Positions 23,864-29,624 of a DNA stretch of 37,262 nt are shown here, piece by piece. The notes below the pieces were generated by a model, which made no database searches, was not told where the DNA came from, and saw nothing but the letters and a program-made list of their open reading frames with translations. Source of the DNA: a virus. The DNA lies in IMG/VR virus record IMGVR_UViG_3300028559_002717, positions 1-37,262 of that record, one strand, 5' to 3'. Every line of letters begins with the position of its first letter. Position 1 is the stretch's first letter. Position numbers and translations under genes: made by a program.

Positions 23864-24813
23864 CAGAAGCTCCGCAGAAAGTCTGAGACCTTCGGCAAGG
23901 GCCGGTGGACTGCGGCGGCAACGGCATCGCGGTAGGTGAAGGCCAGATGCACCGCATAGAACGCGGCCATCGCGCCGACAGCCAGACCAACCATCGGCAG
24001 GCCCGCGATCTGATCGGCCAGATCGGTTACGGCGACCGGGGTTGCCACCGCGACCGCCGGCACAGCCACCCGGGCCTTGACGCGCGCATCCAGCATGCGT
24101 TGCAAGGTCGACAGGGTGGCGCGCCCGATCATCCCGTCGACTGTCAGGCCGTGGTCGCGCTGGAACGCCAGCACGGCCTTACGCCGCACGACATGGGCGG
24201 TGTCGTCGGAAGCGAAACTGCGCGCGTCCTTATAGCCCAGGGTCTTCAGCCCGTCTGCGACGGCCACCTTCTCGTCGAAGGCCATCGGGACCGCCCAGGT
24301 CGCGTAGGCAATCTTCACCATCCGCCGCTTCAGCACGCCTTCGGGCACCGGCGGCGGCGTGAAGTGCGGATACCGCGCCTCCAGCAGCATGTCCGCTTCG
24401 CGGCCCCGGCGCTTCACCAGGCCAGGAAGAACCTTTCCGCCCCCCTTGTTCCACTGCGCAAGGCTCGCCCGGATCATCGCGGCGGTTGCCTTGCCCTTCC
24501 ACAACCGCACCCAGGTGGCGCGGGCAATCGCCCCGGTGTTGAAGTGGAAACTGACCCCCGCATCGAACTCGTGCTGTGCGGCTCCCGGCATCGCCCTGGT
24601 CACTGCGGGTTCGTAGTTCCGGACCAGCGCCGTGGCGAGCAGCTTGCTGGCCTCGTCCCGCGTGATCACCATCCCCGCCTTCGGGGTCACGACTCCAGAG
24701 GCTGCGGTCAACCCGGCCCCGATGGTCCAGACGCCCACCGCATCACGATAGGCCTTCAGGACGACACCTTCTTCCAACTCGATTGCGGCCACACCGGCGG
24801 CGCTGGTCTGCAT
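23863..24813 (-). CDS. Endolysin: GH24 lysozyme with peptidoglycan-binding domain and C-terminal TM helix (316 aa)
   Basis: T4-type lysozyme with catalytic triad in standard spacing: E15-x8-D24-x5-T30 (within EGVVLKAYRDAVGVWTIG). The catalytic domain runs to about residue 150 (FHFNTGAIARATWVRLWKGK). Residues ~165-245 form a peptidoglycan-binding domain (KTLGYKDARSFASDDTAHVV, then LAFQRDHGLTVDGMIGRATL). A hydrophobic helix at about 270-290 (GLPMVGLAVGAMAAFYAVHL) precedes a short basic end. No N-terminal signal is seen, so release needs the holin, and the C-terminal helix may tether the enzyme to the membrane. GAGGG lies before ATG 24813. Confidence 0.9.
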   Translation of the reverse strand: MQTSAAGVAAIELEEGVVLKAYRDAVGVWTIGAGLTAASGVVTPKAGMVITRDEASKLLATALVRNYEPAVTRAMPGAAQHEFDAGVSFHFNTGAIARATWVRLWKGKATAAMIRASLAQWNKGGGKVLPGLVKRRGREADMLLEARYPHFTPPPVPEGVLKRRMVKIAYATWAVPMAFDEKVAVADGLKTLGYKDARSFASDDTAHVVRRKAVLAFQRDHGLTVDGMIGRATLSTLQRMLDARVKARVAVPAVAVATPVAVTDLADQIAGLPMVGLAVGAMAAFYAVHLAFTYRDAVAAAVHRPLPKVSDFLRSF

Positions 24814-24840
24814 GATGAACCCTCGGGGAAGGGCCGGGGG

Positions 24841-24860
24841 GACCCGGCGGTTACCGGGTC
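24841..24860 (-). other. Hairpin in the 5' leader of the endolysin gene
   Basis: GACCCGG (24841-24847) and CCGGGTC (24854-24860) form a perfect 7-bp stem with a 6-base loop, 28 bases before the endolysin ATG. It lies where the late transcript would begin. It may be a transcript leader structure or the terminator of the middle operon ending at 24913; no T-tract follows. Confidence 0.35.
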
Positions 24861-24908
24861 ATTTTGCGCAGGTTCCATCTGGGAAAATCATCCGCTACGG
24901 TCAGCGGA
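24861..24908 (-). promoter_or_regulatory. Candidate C-activated late (lysis) promoter
   Basis: The 99 bases between the Mor/C-like gene and the endolysin gene contain a perfect dyad TCCGCT-N6-AGCGGA (24891-24908) and, downstream on the minus strand, a -10-like CAAAAT (24861-24866) with no -35. A start at about 24854 would put the dyad centre near -45. In Mu the C protein gene is followed by Plys, and Mor/C bind dyads with a 6-base spacer centred near -43 upstream of weak promoters. The geometry is therefore what would be expected, although it is an inference. Confidence 0.5.
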
Positions 24909-24912
24909 GACC

Positions 24913-25293
24913 TCAGAACAGCGACCCCTGCCGCGTGTCGGGGAAGCTGCGGGGCGGCCCATCGGCCAGCCATCTGGTGACGGTCGGCACCGTCACATGC
25001 AGTCTGCGGGCGATTGCGGCTTTGGACAAGCCTTTCGTGACATGCAGATGCCGGGCGATCCACGGCTTGGCCGTCGGCACCCGGAACTGCAGTTTGGTCC
25101 GCTGCGCCAGGGCCGACAATGCCTGCGCGCCATCCCGCCCCAGAACCTCGACCACCTCGCTCGCCCCCTTGGGATCGCGCGCGATGTAAAGGTCCGCCCC
25201 GCCGAAATGCAGCAGGAACTTGACCGCCACTTCGACGCCGAGCGCCTCGACGTAAGGTTCGACATGGGCGGGCGGGCGGGGCGCGGTGGTCAT
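24913..25293 (-). CDS. Mor/C-type late transcription activator (126 aa)
   Basis: ATG 25293 overlaps the methyltransferase stop as ATGA. Residues ~15-55 (YVEALGVEVAVKFLLHFGGA, then DLYIARDPKG) match the dimerisation part of the Mor/C family, where a Gly-Gly-x-x-x-Tyr-Ile-x-Arg pattern is conserved. A helix-turn-helix is near residues 93-110 (LSKAAIARRLHVTVPTVTRW). In Mu, Mor activates the middle promoter and C the four late promoters. Only one such protein is seen here, just before the lysis genes, so it is probably the single late activator. Size is normal for the family. Confidence 0.8.
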   Translation of the reverse strand: MTTAPRPPAHVEPYVEALGVEVAVKFLLHFGGADLYIARDPKGASEVVEVLGRDGAQALSALAQRTKLQFRVPTAKPWIARHLHVTKGLSKAAIARRLHVTVPTVTRWLADGPPRSFPDTRQGSLF

Positions 25294-25883
25294 GAAACCA
25301 CGAACCTGTCCGACTGATTTCCCCAGACATCGCGCCCCGCCCAGGGCTCGCGGGCGAACAGCTCGCAGGCGTGCTCGTGCGGCAGCAGCGCGTCGATCAG
25401 CGCGCGCATCTCGGCGGGCTTGCGGGAATGCTCGCGCCGCAGGCTTTCGATCGTGTCGGGCAGCGCGTCCGCCTCGATCAGGTTGCGCTGGCTGCGGTTC
25501 TTGATTTCCGGGCTGGCGATGCGCCCGACCAGGAACGGCTCGGTCGCCGATCGCAGCACATAGCCGGTGCCGAACGCTGCCTTGCCCGATGGGGTGCGCT
25601 TGATCCACGCCCCGCCGGTCGAGAACCCAAAGCCCCACGCGGCCATCACGTCCATCGCCTGCGGCAGATGCGGCCAGGTCGACCACAGGAACAGCAGGCA
25701 GTTCGGCCCGGCCAGCTGGCCCACCGGCAGCGCCTTGATGTCGGCCAGCGACATCGTGGCATAGTGCGCCTCCGGGCTTTTCGCATGGCCCTTGGCGGAC
25801 CGCATGGCATAGGCCCACGGCGGATCAGCCAGGATCGCGCCGTATTTCATCATGTGCAGGGTGTCGAACGGCCAAGGGGTCAT
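25290..25883 (-). CDS. MT-A70 family adenine DNA methyltransferase (197 aa)
   Basis: Catalytic motif DPPW at residues 20-23 inside KYGAILADPPWAY, followed by MSLADIKALPVGQL, the hydrophobic motif NCLLFLWSTWPHLPQAMDVM, and a SAM-associated region (GAWIKRTPSGKAAFGTGYVL, RSATEPFLVGRI). These are the features of MT-A70 enzymes that make N6-methyladenine. No restriction partner is encoded beside it, so it probably protects phage DNA from host nucleases, functionally like the Mu Mom modification although unrelated. It could also affect transposition or regulation. It overlaps genes on both sides by 4 bases. Confidence 0.88.
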   Translation of the reverse strand: MTPWPFDTLHMMKYGAILADPPWAYAMRSAKGHAKSPEAHYATMSLADIKALPVGQLAGPNCLLFLWSTWPHLPQAMDVMAAWGFGFSTGGAWIKRTPSGKAAFGTGYVLRSATEPFLVGRIASPEIKNRSQRNLIEADALPDTIESLRREHSRKPAEMRALIDALLPHEHACELFAREPWAGRDVWGNQSDRFVVS

Positions 25884-26152
25884 TCGTCGGTCTCGCCGAT
25901 CTCGCCGATCTGGCCCGGATCAGGGGCCGGGTCGCCGCCTGCAATCAGCACGGTGGTCACCACCGGGCCGTGCTGATCGCGCCGGAGCTTGAAGATGAAC
26001 CCGTCGATCACCACGCCGCAGGCCCCGACCCGCGCGGCCTCATCCACCCGGCGGGCGATCGCCTGGCGCAGCGCCTCGATGTCGAATCCGCCGACCCGCT
26101 CCAGATAGCGGACCAGCGCATGATCGGTCACATGGGTGCGCGGGCGGCTCAC
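25880..26152 (-). CDS. Hypothetical protein (90 aa)
   Basis: GTG 26152 overlaps the gemA stop as GTGA. The sequence VTDHALVRYLERVGGFDIEA, then LRQAIARRVDEAARVGACGV, then VVIDGFIFKLRRDQHGPVVT gives an alpha-then-beta layout. Small proteins with an H-A-L-x-R-Y-L-E-R-V motif are common in alphaproteobacterial phages beside methyltransferase genes, but have no known role to me. It might be related to small toxin-like folds (RelE/BrnT type) because of this helix then sheet layout; that is speculation. Confidence 0.75.
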   Translation of the reverse strand: MSRPRTHVTDHALVRYLERVGGFDIEALRQAIARRVDEAARVGACGVVIDGFIFKLRRDQHGPVVTTVLIAGGDPAPDPGQIGEIGETDE

Positions 26153-26586
26153 AGGGTCACCTTGATCTGCGCGCGGCGGCACATCGCCTTCAGCGCCTCG
26201 GCCACCGTGGCGATCCGGGCGGGATCGTGCATCTGGTCGACGTCGATCGGCACCGAGCCCCATGATTTCTCGAACCGGGCGCGGATGAAGGCGTTGAGGC
26301 CCCTGGCCCCCGGTTTATCGACGACCTTGGCTTCGGCCAGGAGCCGCCACAGGACATGCAGATACCGCACGTCGCCCCGACTGGCGGGCTTGCGGTGGGG
26401 CTTCGCCCCGGCCGAGGGCTTGAACCCCTGCGCCTTCAGGGCGTCGAGCACCGCCGTGCGTTCGGCCTCCGTCATGTCCTTGAGACTGGCCTTGCCGGTG
26501 ACCCGGAACTGCAACTCGCGGCGGGTGTCATCATCCAGGCCCAGCTCGCGCGCGGCCACATGGATCAGTCGGATCGAGGCGGTCAT
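26149..26586 (-). CDS. gemA: Regulatory protein GemA, Mu gp16-like, DUF1018 (145 aa)
   Basis: DUF1018 protein. The start SIRLIHVAARELGLDDDTRR with ELQFRVTGKASLKDMTEAER and the later RGDVRYLHVLWRLLAEAKVV, then LNAFIRARFE are conserved in Mu GemA/gp16. In Mu, GemA influences host gene expression and DNA supercoiling late in the early phase. It overlaps both neighbours by 4 bases. Confidence 0.9.
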   Translation of the reverse strand: MTASIRLIHVAARELGLDDDTRRELQFRVTGKASLKDMTEAERTAVLDALKAQGFKPSAGAKPHRKPASRGDVRYLHVLWRLLAEAKVVDKPGARGLNAFIRARFEKSWGSVPIDVDQMHDPARIATVAEALKAMCRRAQIKVTL

Positions 26587-26834
26587 CGGCGAGTCCTTTC
26601 AGGCAGACCAAGCAGGATTTCGATCTCGTTCAACGCCCCCTTGAAGACGTGGCTCAGATCCACGGCAAAGCTCGGACCATCCCGGTCGGCAAAGGCGATG
26701 TGGATCTCGGCGTCGGTCAGGGTCACGGTCAGCGGCCAGTCATTGATGCGCCCATCCGCCTCGGCAAAGGCATGCCCGCGCGGGCCACGGGTGACCGGCT
26801 GCAAGGGCGCACGAAGGTAGAGGGGGACGGTCAC
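26583..26834 (-). CDS. Hypothetical protein (83 aa)
   Basis: Starts at GTG 26834 behind a G-rich stretch that can serve as ribosome binding site. The sequence has GHAFAEADGRINDWPLTVTL and then DAEIHIAFADRDGPSFAVDL, a beta-strand pattern with an acidic character, and ends LGLPERTRR. It overlaps gemA by 4 bases. No family recognised. It lies in the middle operon whose other members are regulators and DNA modifiers. Confidence 0.65.
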   Translation of the reverse strand: MTVPLYLRAPLQPVTRGPRGHAFAEADGRINDWPLTVTLTDAEIHIAFADRDGPSFAVDLSHVFKGALNEIEILLGLPERTRR

Positions 26835-26864
26835 GCGGCCCCCCGGTGGAGGGCCGCAGATTGG

Positions 26865-27080
26865 TCAGGCTTCGGGGCCGATAAAGTCGCGCGGGACAAA
26901 CTGCTGGAGGGCGTGCGCGGCAGGCCACAGCCGGTCGTCGATAAGTTCGACCATGACTGCGAGTTCCGCATCGCCATAACAGGGGGACGCGCGGTTCTGC
27001 AGCAGCGCATGCAGGCCGCGAACGGCACGGGCTGCAACGAACACGGCGTCGCGGGGATCGTCGTCGGGGTGGTTACACAT
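26865..27080 (-). CDS. Hypothetical protein (71 aa)
   Basis: Begins one base after the stop of the ORF6N gene (ATG 27080). It contains DAVFVAARAVRGLHALLQNR, AELAVMVELIDDRLWPAAHA and LQQFVPRDF, making it largely helical. A competing frame on the same strand is open through this region but has shadow-like composition. Small helical proteins of this type accompany antirepressor genes in other phages; no function can be given. Confidence 0.65.
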   Translation of the reverse strand: MCNHPDDDPRDAVFVAARAVRGLHALLQNRASPCYGDAELAVMVELIDDRLWPAAHALQQFVPRDFIGPEA

Positions 27081-27081
27081 G

Positions 27082-27744
27082 CTAGTGCAACCCCAACTTC
27101 ATCTGCCGCTCGTCCTCGGCATGGATCTCCATCAACTCGCGTTCCGACTTGCGGCGCTGATAGACATAGTGCGGCACGAACAGGGCATGCTGCGGAATGT
27201 AGCCCCTGATCCGCATGTCCTCGACCTCGCGGCCCAGCTTCGGCGCGGACCAGTCGTGTTCGTCCCACAGCTTGCCGAAGGACCAGCCCTCTGCCGCTGC
27301 CAGCTTGATCGCCAGCCGCATCTTGCTGCGCCCGATATAGGACACTTGGTCCTTGAAGGCTGCGACCCGAAGCCGGTCCATCGTCCCGTCGCGCAGGTCG
27401 GTAAAGGCGTCGATCAACGCAATTGTGGCCCTGATCGCCTGTTCCCCGGACATGAAGCGCAACAGCAGAAGTGCGCCCTTTTCGGTGAAGCCGAACTGCT
27501 CCAGATCGGTGCGACTGCGCTCGGCAGTCTGCACTAAAAGTGCAGACTGTGCCCGGTATTCCTCGGGTGTCAGAACGAAGTAATAGCCCTCCGGGAACTC
27601 GTGCCGGTTCTTCTGGAACTGCCGCGTGATCAGGCGGGCTTCCATGTCGAAAACCTCGGCCATTTCCCGGATGATCATGAAGGGCGGACGGTCGGGCAGC
27701 ATGTGGATGCGGGATTGAACCCCCGCGATGGTCGGAAGTGACAT
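27082..27744 (-). CDS. ORF6N-domain antirepressor-like protein (220 aa)
   Basis: The N-terminal ~110 residues match the ORF6N DNA-binding domain: PPFMIIREMAEVFDMEARLI, then TRQFQKNRHEFPEGYYFVLT, ending FGFTEKGALLLLRFM. The C-terminal part is charged and helical (SFGKLWDEHDWSAPKLGREV). ORF6N, KilA-N and Rha proteins act as antirepressors or late regulators in many phages. ATG 27744 has AGGAG at good spacing, but this site lies in a predicted stem (see 27752-27806), so translation is probably controlled. It heads the operon leading to GemA, the methyltransferase and the late activator. Confidence 0.82.
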   Translation of the reverse strand: MSLPTIAGVQSRIHMLPDRPPFMIIREMAEVFDMEARLITRQFQKNRHEFPEGYYFVLTPEEYRAQSALLVQTAERSRTDLEQFGFTEKGALLLLRFMSGEQAIRATIALIDAFTDLRDGTMDRLRVAAFKDQVSYIGRSKMRLAIKLAAAEGWSFGKLWDEHDWSAPKLGREVEDMRIRGYIPQHALFVPHYVYQRRKSERELMEIHAEDERQMKLGLH

Positions 27745-27751
27745 CTTGTTC

Positions 27752-27806
27752 TCCTGCGGTTACGGAAGCCGAAACGGCTCCGGGTGTTGGAAAGACTGCC
27801 GCAGGA
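27752..27806 (-). promoter_or_regulatory. RNA structure sequestering the antirepressor ribosome binding site
   Basis: On the minus strand TCCTGCGG (27799-27806) is the exact complement of CCGCAGGA (27752-27759), which includes the AGGAG ribosome binding site of the ORF6N gene. Inside it lies a second hairpin, GGAGCCG-TTT-CGGCTTC (27765-27781). Further upstream AGGC-GAAA-GCCT (27825-27836) is a GNRA-type tetraloop hairpin. A second copy of CCGCAGG at 27903-27909 could compete for CCTGCGG and free the site. The pairings are read directly; their regulatory use is inferred. Confidence 0.6.
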
Positions 27807-27914
27807 CAATCCGCACGTGCCTTTAGGCTTTCGCCTTGGACATTGCACATGCCACCCGGATGAAGCTGATCTCTGGTGAGACGCTTTTTCGGGGCGTAAC
27901 CGCCTGCGGTCGTC

Positions 27915-27949
27915 TTGTTCGGGGCGCTTTCCACGGCACGTCCGAACAA
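27915..27949 (-). other. 8-bp inverted repeat at the 5' side of the antirepressor leader
   Basis: TTGTTCGG (27942-27949) and CCGAACAA (27915-27922) are perfectly complementary and separated by 19 bases. If transcription starts near 27948 this hairpin would form the 5' end of the leader RNA, where the c4 antisense RNA of P1-like immI loci lies. A separate small RNA product is possible but not shown. Confidence 0.4.
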
Positions 27950-27953
27950 CACC

Positions 27954-27982
27954 AACATGAGTCGGTTCGCCTGATTGGTCAA
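27954..27982 (-). promoter_or_regulatory. Candidate promoter of the antirepressor/middle operon
   Basis: On the minus strand TTGACC (27977-27982) and CATGTT (27954-27959) are separated by 17 bases. The -35 is good and the -10 is poor (3 of 6), which would suit an activated or weak promoter. Transcription would begin at about 27947, at the edge of the leader hairpin. If so, ATG 27958 would not be in the transcript. Confidence 0.35.
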
Positions 27983-28046
27983 GTGGGACTCCACCGCGCA
28001 GCGGATGCTAGCCTCACAAGGGCATTGCATTGGGGTGGGCGATTCG

Positions 28047-28487
28047 ATGGACAGCTTTGGAACGGACCTGTACCGGATGTTCCTGACGGTCGCGTGGCGC
28101 AACCCCGACCCGACCCGTCTTGAGTTCGCAACGTGGGAAGACGTGGCCAAGATGTTCTTCGACAGCGCGGCCGGTATCCGCGACAACGTCGTTGTCGAAG
28201 GCATCCCTTGGAAGAAGCGCGGGATCGAAGAACTCGACATTGCCCTGATGCAAATGGCCGAAGTCGGGCAGTTTTCCGGGCAATTCACCGTCGGCCCATA
28301 CGCAGGGGCCGAGCTTTGGCGAAGATGGCAGTATGCGATCATCGGGGCGCGGATGGAGGCGGATGCGGGGAACGAGCTCAATTTACCCGTGCCCCTCGAT
28401 GCGCCCGATGACCTCAAGGGTTGGGCGCTTGTGCTCTATGTGCTTGGCGGTCCGGCCCGCGACTATGACCCCAAGATGTTTCGTTAA
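28047..28487 (+). CDS. Cargo (moron) gene of unknown function, opposite orientation (146 aa)
   Basis: Apart from the repressor this is the only gene on the plus strand. ATG 28047 has a G-rich ribosome binding site (GGGGTGGG) 7 bases upstream; in-frame starts further left fall in the leader region. The protein is acidic and rich in aromatic residues (LYRMFLTVAWRNPDPTRLEF, WEDVAKMFFDSAAGIRDNVV, VEGIPWKKRGIEELDIALMQ), with ELWRRWQYAIIGARMEADAG near the C-terminus. No family recognised. It is set between two leftward operons and followed by strong inverted repeats, the usual layout of a lysogenic-conversion cargo gene expressed from its own promoter. A defence, superinfection-exclusion or host-fitness role is possible but unproven. 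Confidence 0.7.
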   Translation: MDSFGTDLYRMFLTVAWRNPDPTRLEFATWEDVAKMFFDSAAGIRDNVVVEGIPWKKRGIEELDIALMQMAEVGQFSGQFTVGPYAGAELWRRWQYAIIGARMEADAGNELNLPVPLDAPDDLKGWALVLYVLGGPARDYDPKMFR

Positions 28488-28496
28488 ATCCCGATC

Positions 28497-28543
28497 CACG
28501 GGCCGGGGAGCCTGCGCCGGTGCACTGCTCGACCCGGCCCGTG
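28497..28543. terminator. Bidirectional terminator-like inverted repeat between convergent genes
   Basis: CACGGGCCGGG (28497-28507) and CCCGGCCCGTG (28533-28543) form an 11-bp perfect stem with a 25-base loop. It lies 10 bases after the stop of the plus-strand gene, where that transcript and the leftward early operon converge. No T-tract follows on the plus strand; on the minus strand the short TTTAA follows at a distance. The whole gap 28488-28699 holds no gene. Confidence 0.6.
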
Positions 28544-28578
28544 AAGGGGGGATATTCACCGTTTCAAAGAGCAGGTCC

Positions 28579-28597
28579 GGGGCGGACCCTCCGCCCC
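28579..28597. terminator. Second strong hairpin in the convergent gap
   Basis: GGGGCGGA (28579-28586), loop CCC, TCCGCCCC (28590-28597): an 8-bp perfect GC-rich stem. Together with the repeat at 28497-28543 it would block read-through from the early operon (ending 28700) into the cargo gene and antirepressor leader, and from the cargo gene into the early operon. Confidence 0.5.
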
Positions 28598-28699
28598 GCC
28601 AATACGCGCACCCTAGCAAACCGCAGGCCGCAGCCGAAAGCCAAGCCGATGGGCCGCCTGCATTTTGTCTGACAGCCGAGTTTGCAGCGGCGCGGGTTT

Positions 28700-28966
28700 T
28701 CATGGGCGTGGCTCGTCCGAAAGCGTGATGCTTTGAACCAAAGCCATGTTCAGCAGGGCGATTAGTGCTCCGTGACCGTCATCGTAAACCCCAACGAAAT
28801 GGTGCTCACGATCATCGGCATGCCAATGCCCTCCATGCGCTGTGAAGAACAGAACTTGTCCCGTCAGCGACCAAGTCTTTCCGTCCATGAAGAACCTCAC
28901 TTCATGCACAGGTAGGAGGACATTGTTGACGCAAGTCTGTATGGTTGCGAATTTGCTGCCTGCCAT
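28700..28966 (-). CDS. Hypothetical protein, last gene of the early operon (88 aa)
   Basis: ATG 28966 follows the DUF3164 gene by 4 bases. It shows an alternating beta pattern (NNVLLPVHEVRFFMDGKTWS, then LTGQVLFFTAHGGHWHADDR) and a His-rich centre (HGGHWHADDREHHFVG) that could bind metal, then VYDDGHGALIALLNMALVQS. No family recognised. Codon use is slightly less GC-rich than the DUF3164 gene. It could be a late addition to the operon, next to the cargo gene. Confidence 0.65.
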   Translation of the reverse strand: MAGSKFATIQTCVNNVLLPVHEVRFFMDGKTWSLTGQVLFFTAHGGHWHADDREHHFVGVYDDGHGALIALLNMALVQSITLSDEPRP

Positions 28967-28970
28967 GGCC

Positions 28971-29624
28971 CTACGCCCGCGCCAAATCGATGGTCACGCT
29001 GGACCACCGCGCGTCGCAGGTGGGCCGCATCCACATCCGGACGTAGGTCTTGCTGCCGATGACGATCATCGCGTCGCGCAGGGCGCGCAGGGCCTCGTTC
29101 CAGCGGGGATCATCGCTTTCGGTGCGCAGCAGCGTAAAGATGCCGCTGCGGCTGATCTGCCCCGCCTTGTCGGTGCGGAAGGCGTCCGTCACCAGCGAGC
29201 GGATTTCGGCGCGGCTGTCGGCCGACCATTCGACCAGGCATTCGTCGAACAGCGCCTTGGCAATCTGCACCTCTGGGCCAAAGTCGAGATGGTCCTGGAC
29301 CCTGACCTCGATCTTGAACAGGCCATCATAGGTGTAGAGGGTGATGTTGCCCTTGGCCCCGCCGAGCTTGGCTCCATACTCTTGCGCCATCAGCGCTTCC
29401 AGAGAGCCGATGTCGCGGAAGGTGTGACCGAGGAAGCGGGAAACCTGTTGAGACAGGGCGATGGCATAGCCCATGACCTTGCGGACCACGCCGTCCTTCA
29501 GAAGGTCGAGCGGTTTGACCATTTCGATGGGCATCAGCCCGCCCTTTGCGGTGGGCATGTAGGTCTTGCCATGGACCTCTACCTTGCCATCGGGGATCGG
29601 GGCGGGGGTGAAATCAGACGGCAT
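28971..29624 (-). CDS. DUF3164 protein, Mu-like early gene (217 aa)
   Basis: Conserved early protein of Mu-like phages. Typical segments: VEVHGKTYMPTAKGGLMPIE, then MVKPLDLLKDGVVRKVM, then GNITLYTYDGLFKIEVRVQD, and DDPRWNEALRALRDAMIVIG with SKTYVRMWMRPTCDARWSSV at the end. Its function is not established; its place after MuA/MuB suggests a role in replication, or sulfhydryl- or RNA-linked functions. ATG 29624 has GGAGG at ideal spacing and lies inside the end of the upstream gene (11-base overlap). Confidence 0.88.
   Translation of the reverse strand: MPSDFTPAPIPDGKVEVHGKTYMPTAKGGLMPIEMVKPLDLLKDGVVRKVMGYAIALSQQVSRFLGHTFRDIGSLEALMAQEYGAKLGGAKGNITLYTYDGLFKIEVRVQDHLDFGPEVQIAKALFDECLVEWSADSRAEIRSLVTDAFRTDKAGQISRSGIFTLLRTESDDPRWNEALRALRDAMIVIGSKTYVRMWMRPTCDARWSSVTIDLARA

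Larger units (their letters stand above)
27745..27958 (-). other. Icd/Ash-like leader reading frame upstream of the antirepressor
   Basis: The 302 bases between 27745 and 28046 hold no ordinary gene. On the minus strand a frame entered at ATG 27958 (or later GTG 27934, ATG 27850) contains GGYAPKKRLTRDQLHPGG and MCNVQGESLKARADCPAAVF, which resembles Icd-like and Ash-family leader proteins found before ant/rha genes in enteric phages. It runs in a different frame through the antirepressor start with no stop until 26831; the later part is probably a shadow. In P1, icd translation is needed for ant translation. A conserved RNA rather than a protein is also possible. Confidence 0.4.

Noticed and set aside
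24913-25818. Long N-terminal extension of the Mor/C-like gene
   Set aside because: The upstream part is an out-of-frame reading of the MT-A70 gene; ATG 25293 with its ATGA overlap gives a protein of family size.
26831-27740. Continuation of the Icd-like frame across the ORF6N gene as one long protein
   Set aside because: Past the leader the residues are those of a GC-rich shadow, while the ORF6N frame has clear domain conservation.
27836-28123. Plus-strand frame in the antirepressor leader (95 codons)
   Set aside because: Overlaps the start of the cargo gene in another frame, has no ribosome binding site, and its sequence is explained by the structured leader.
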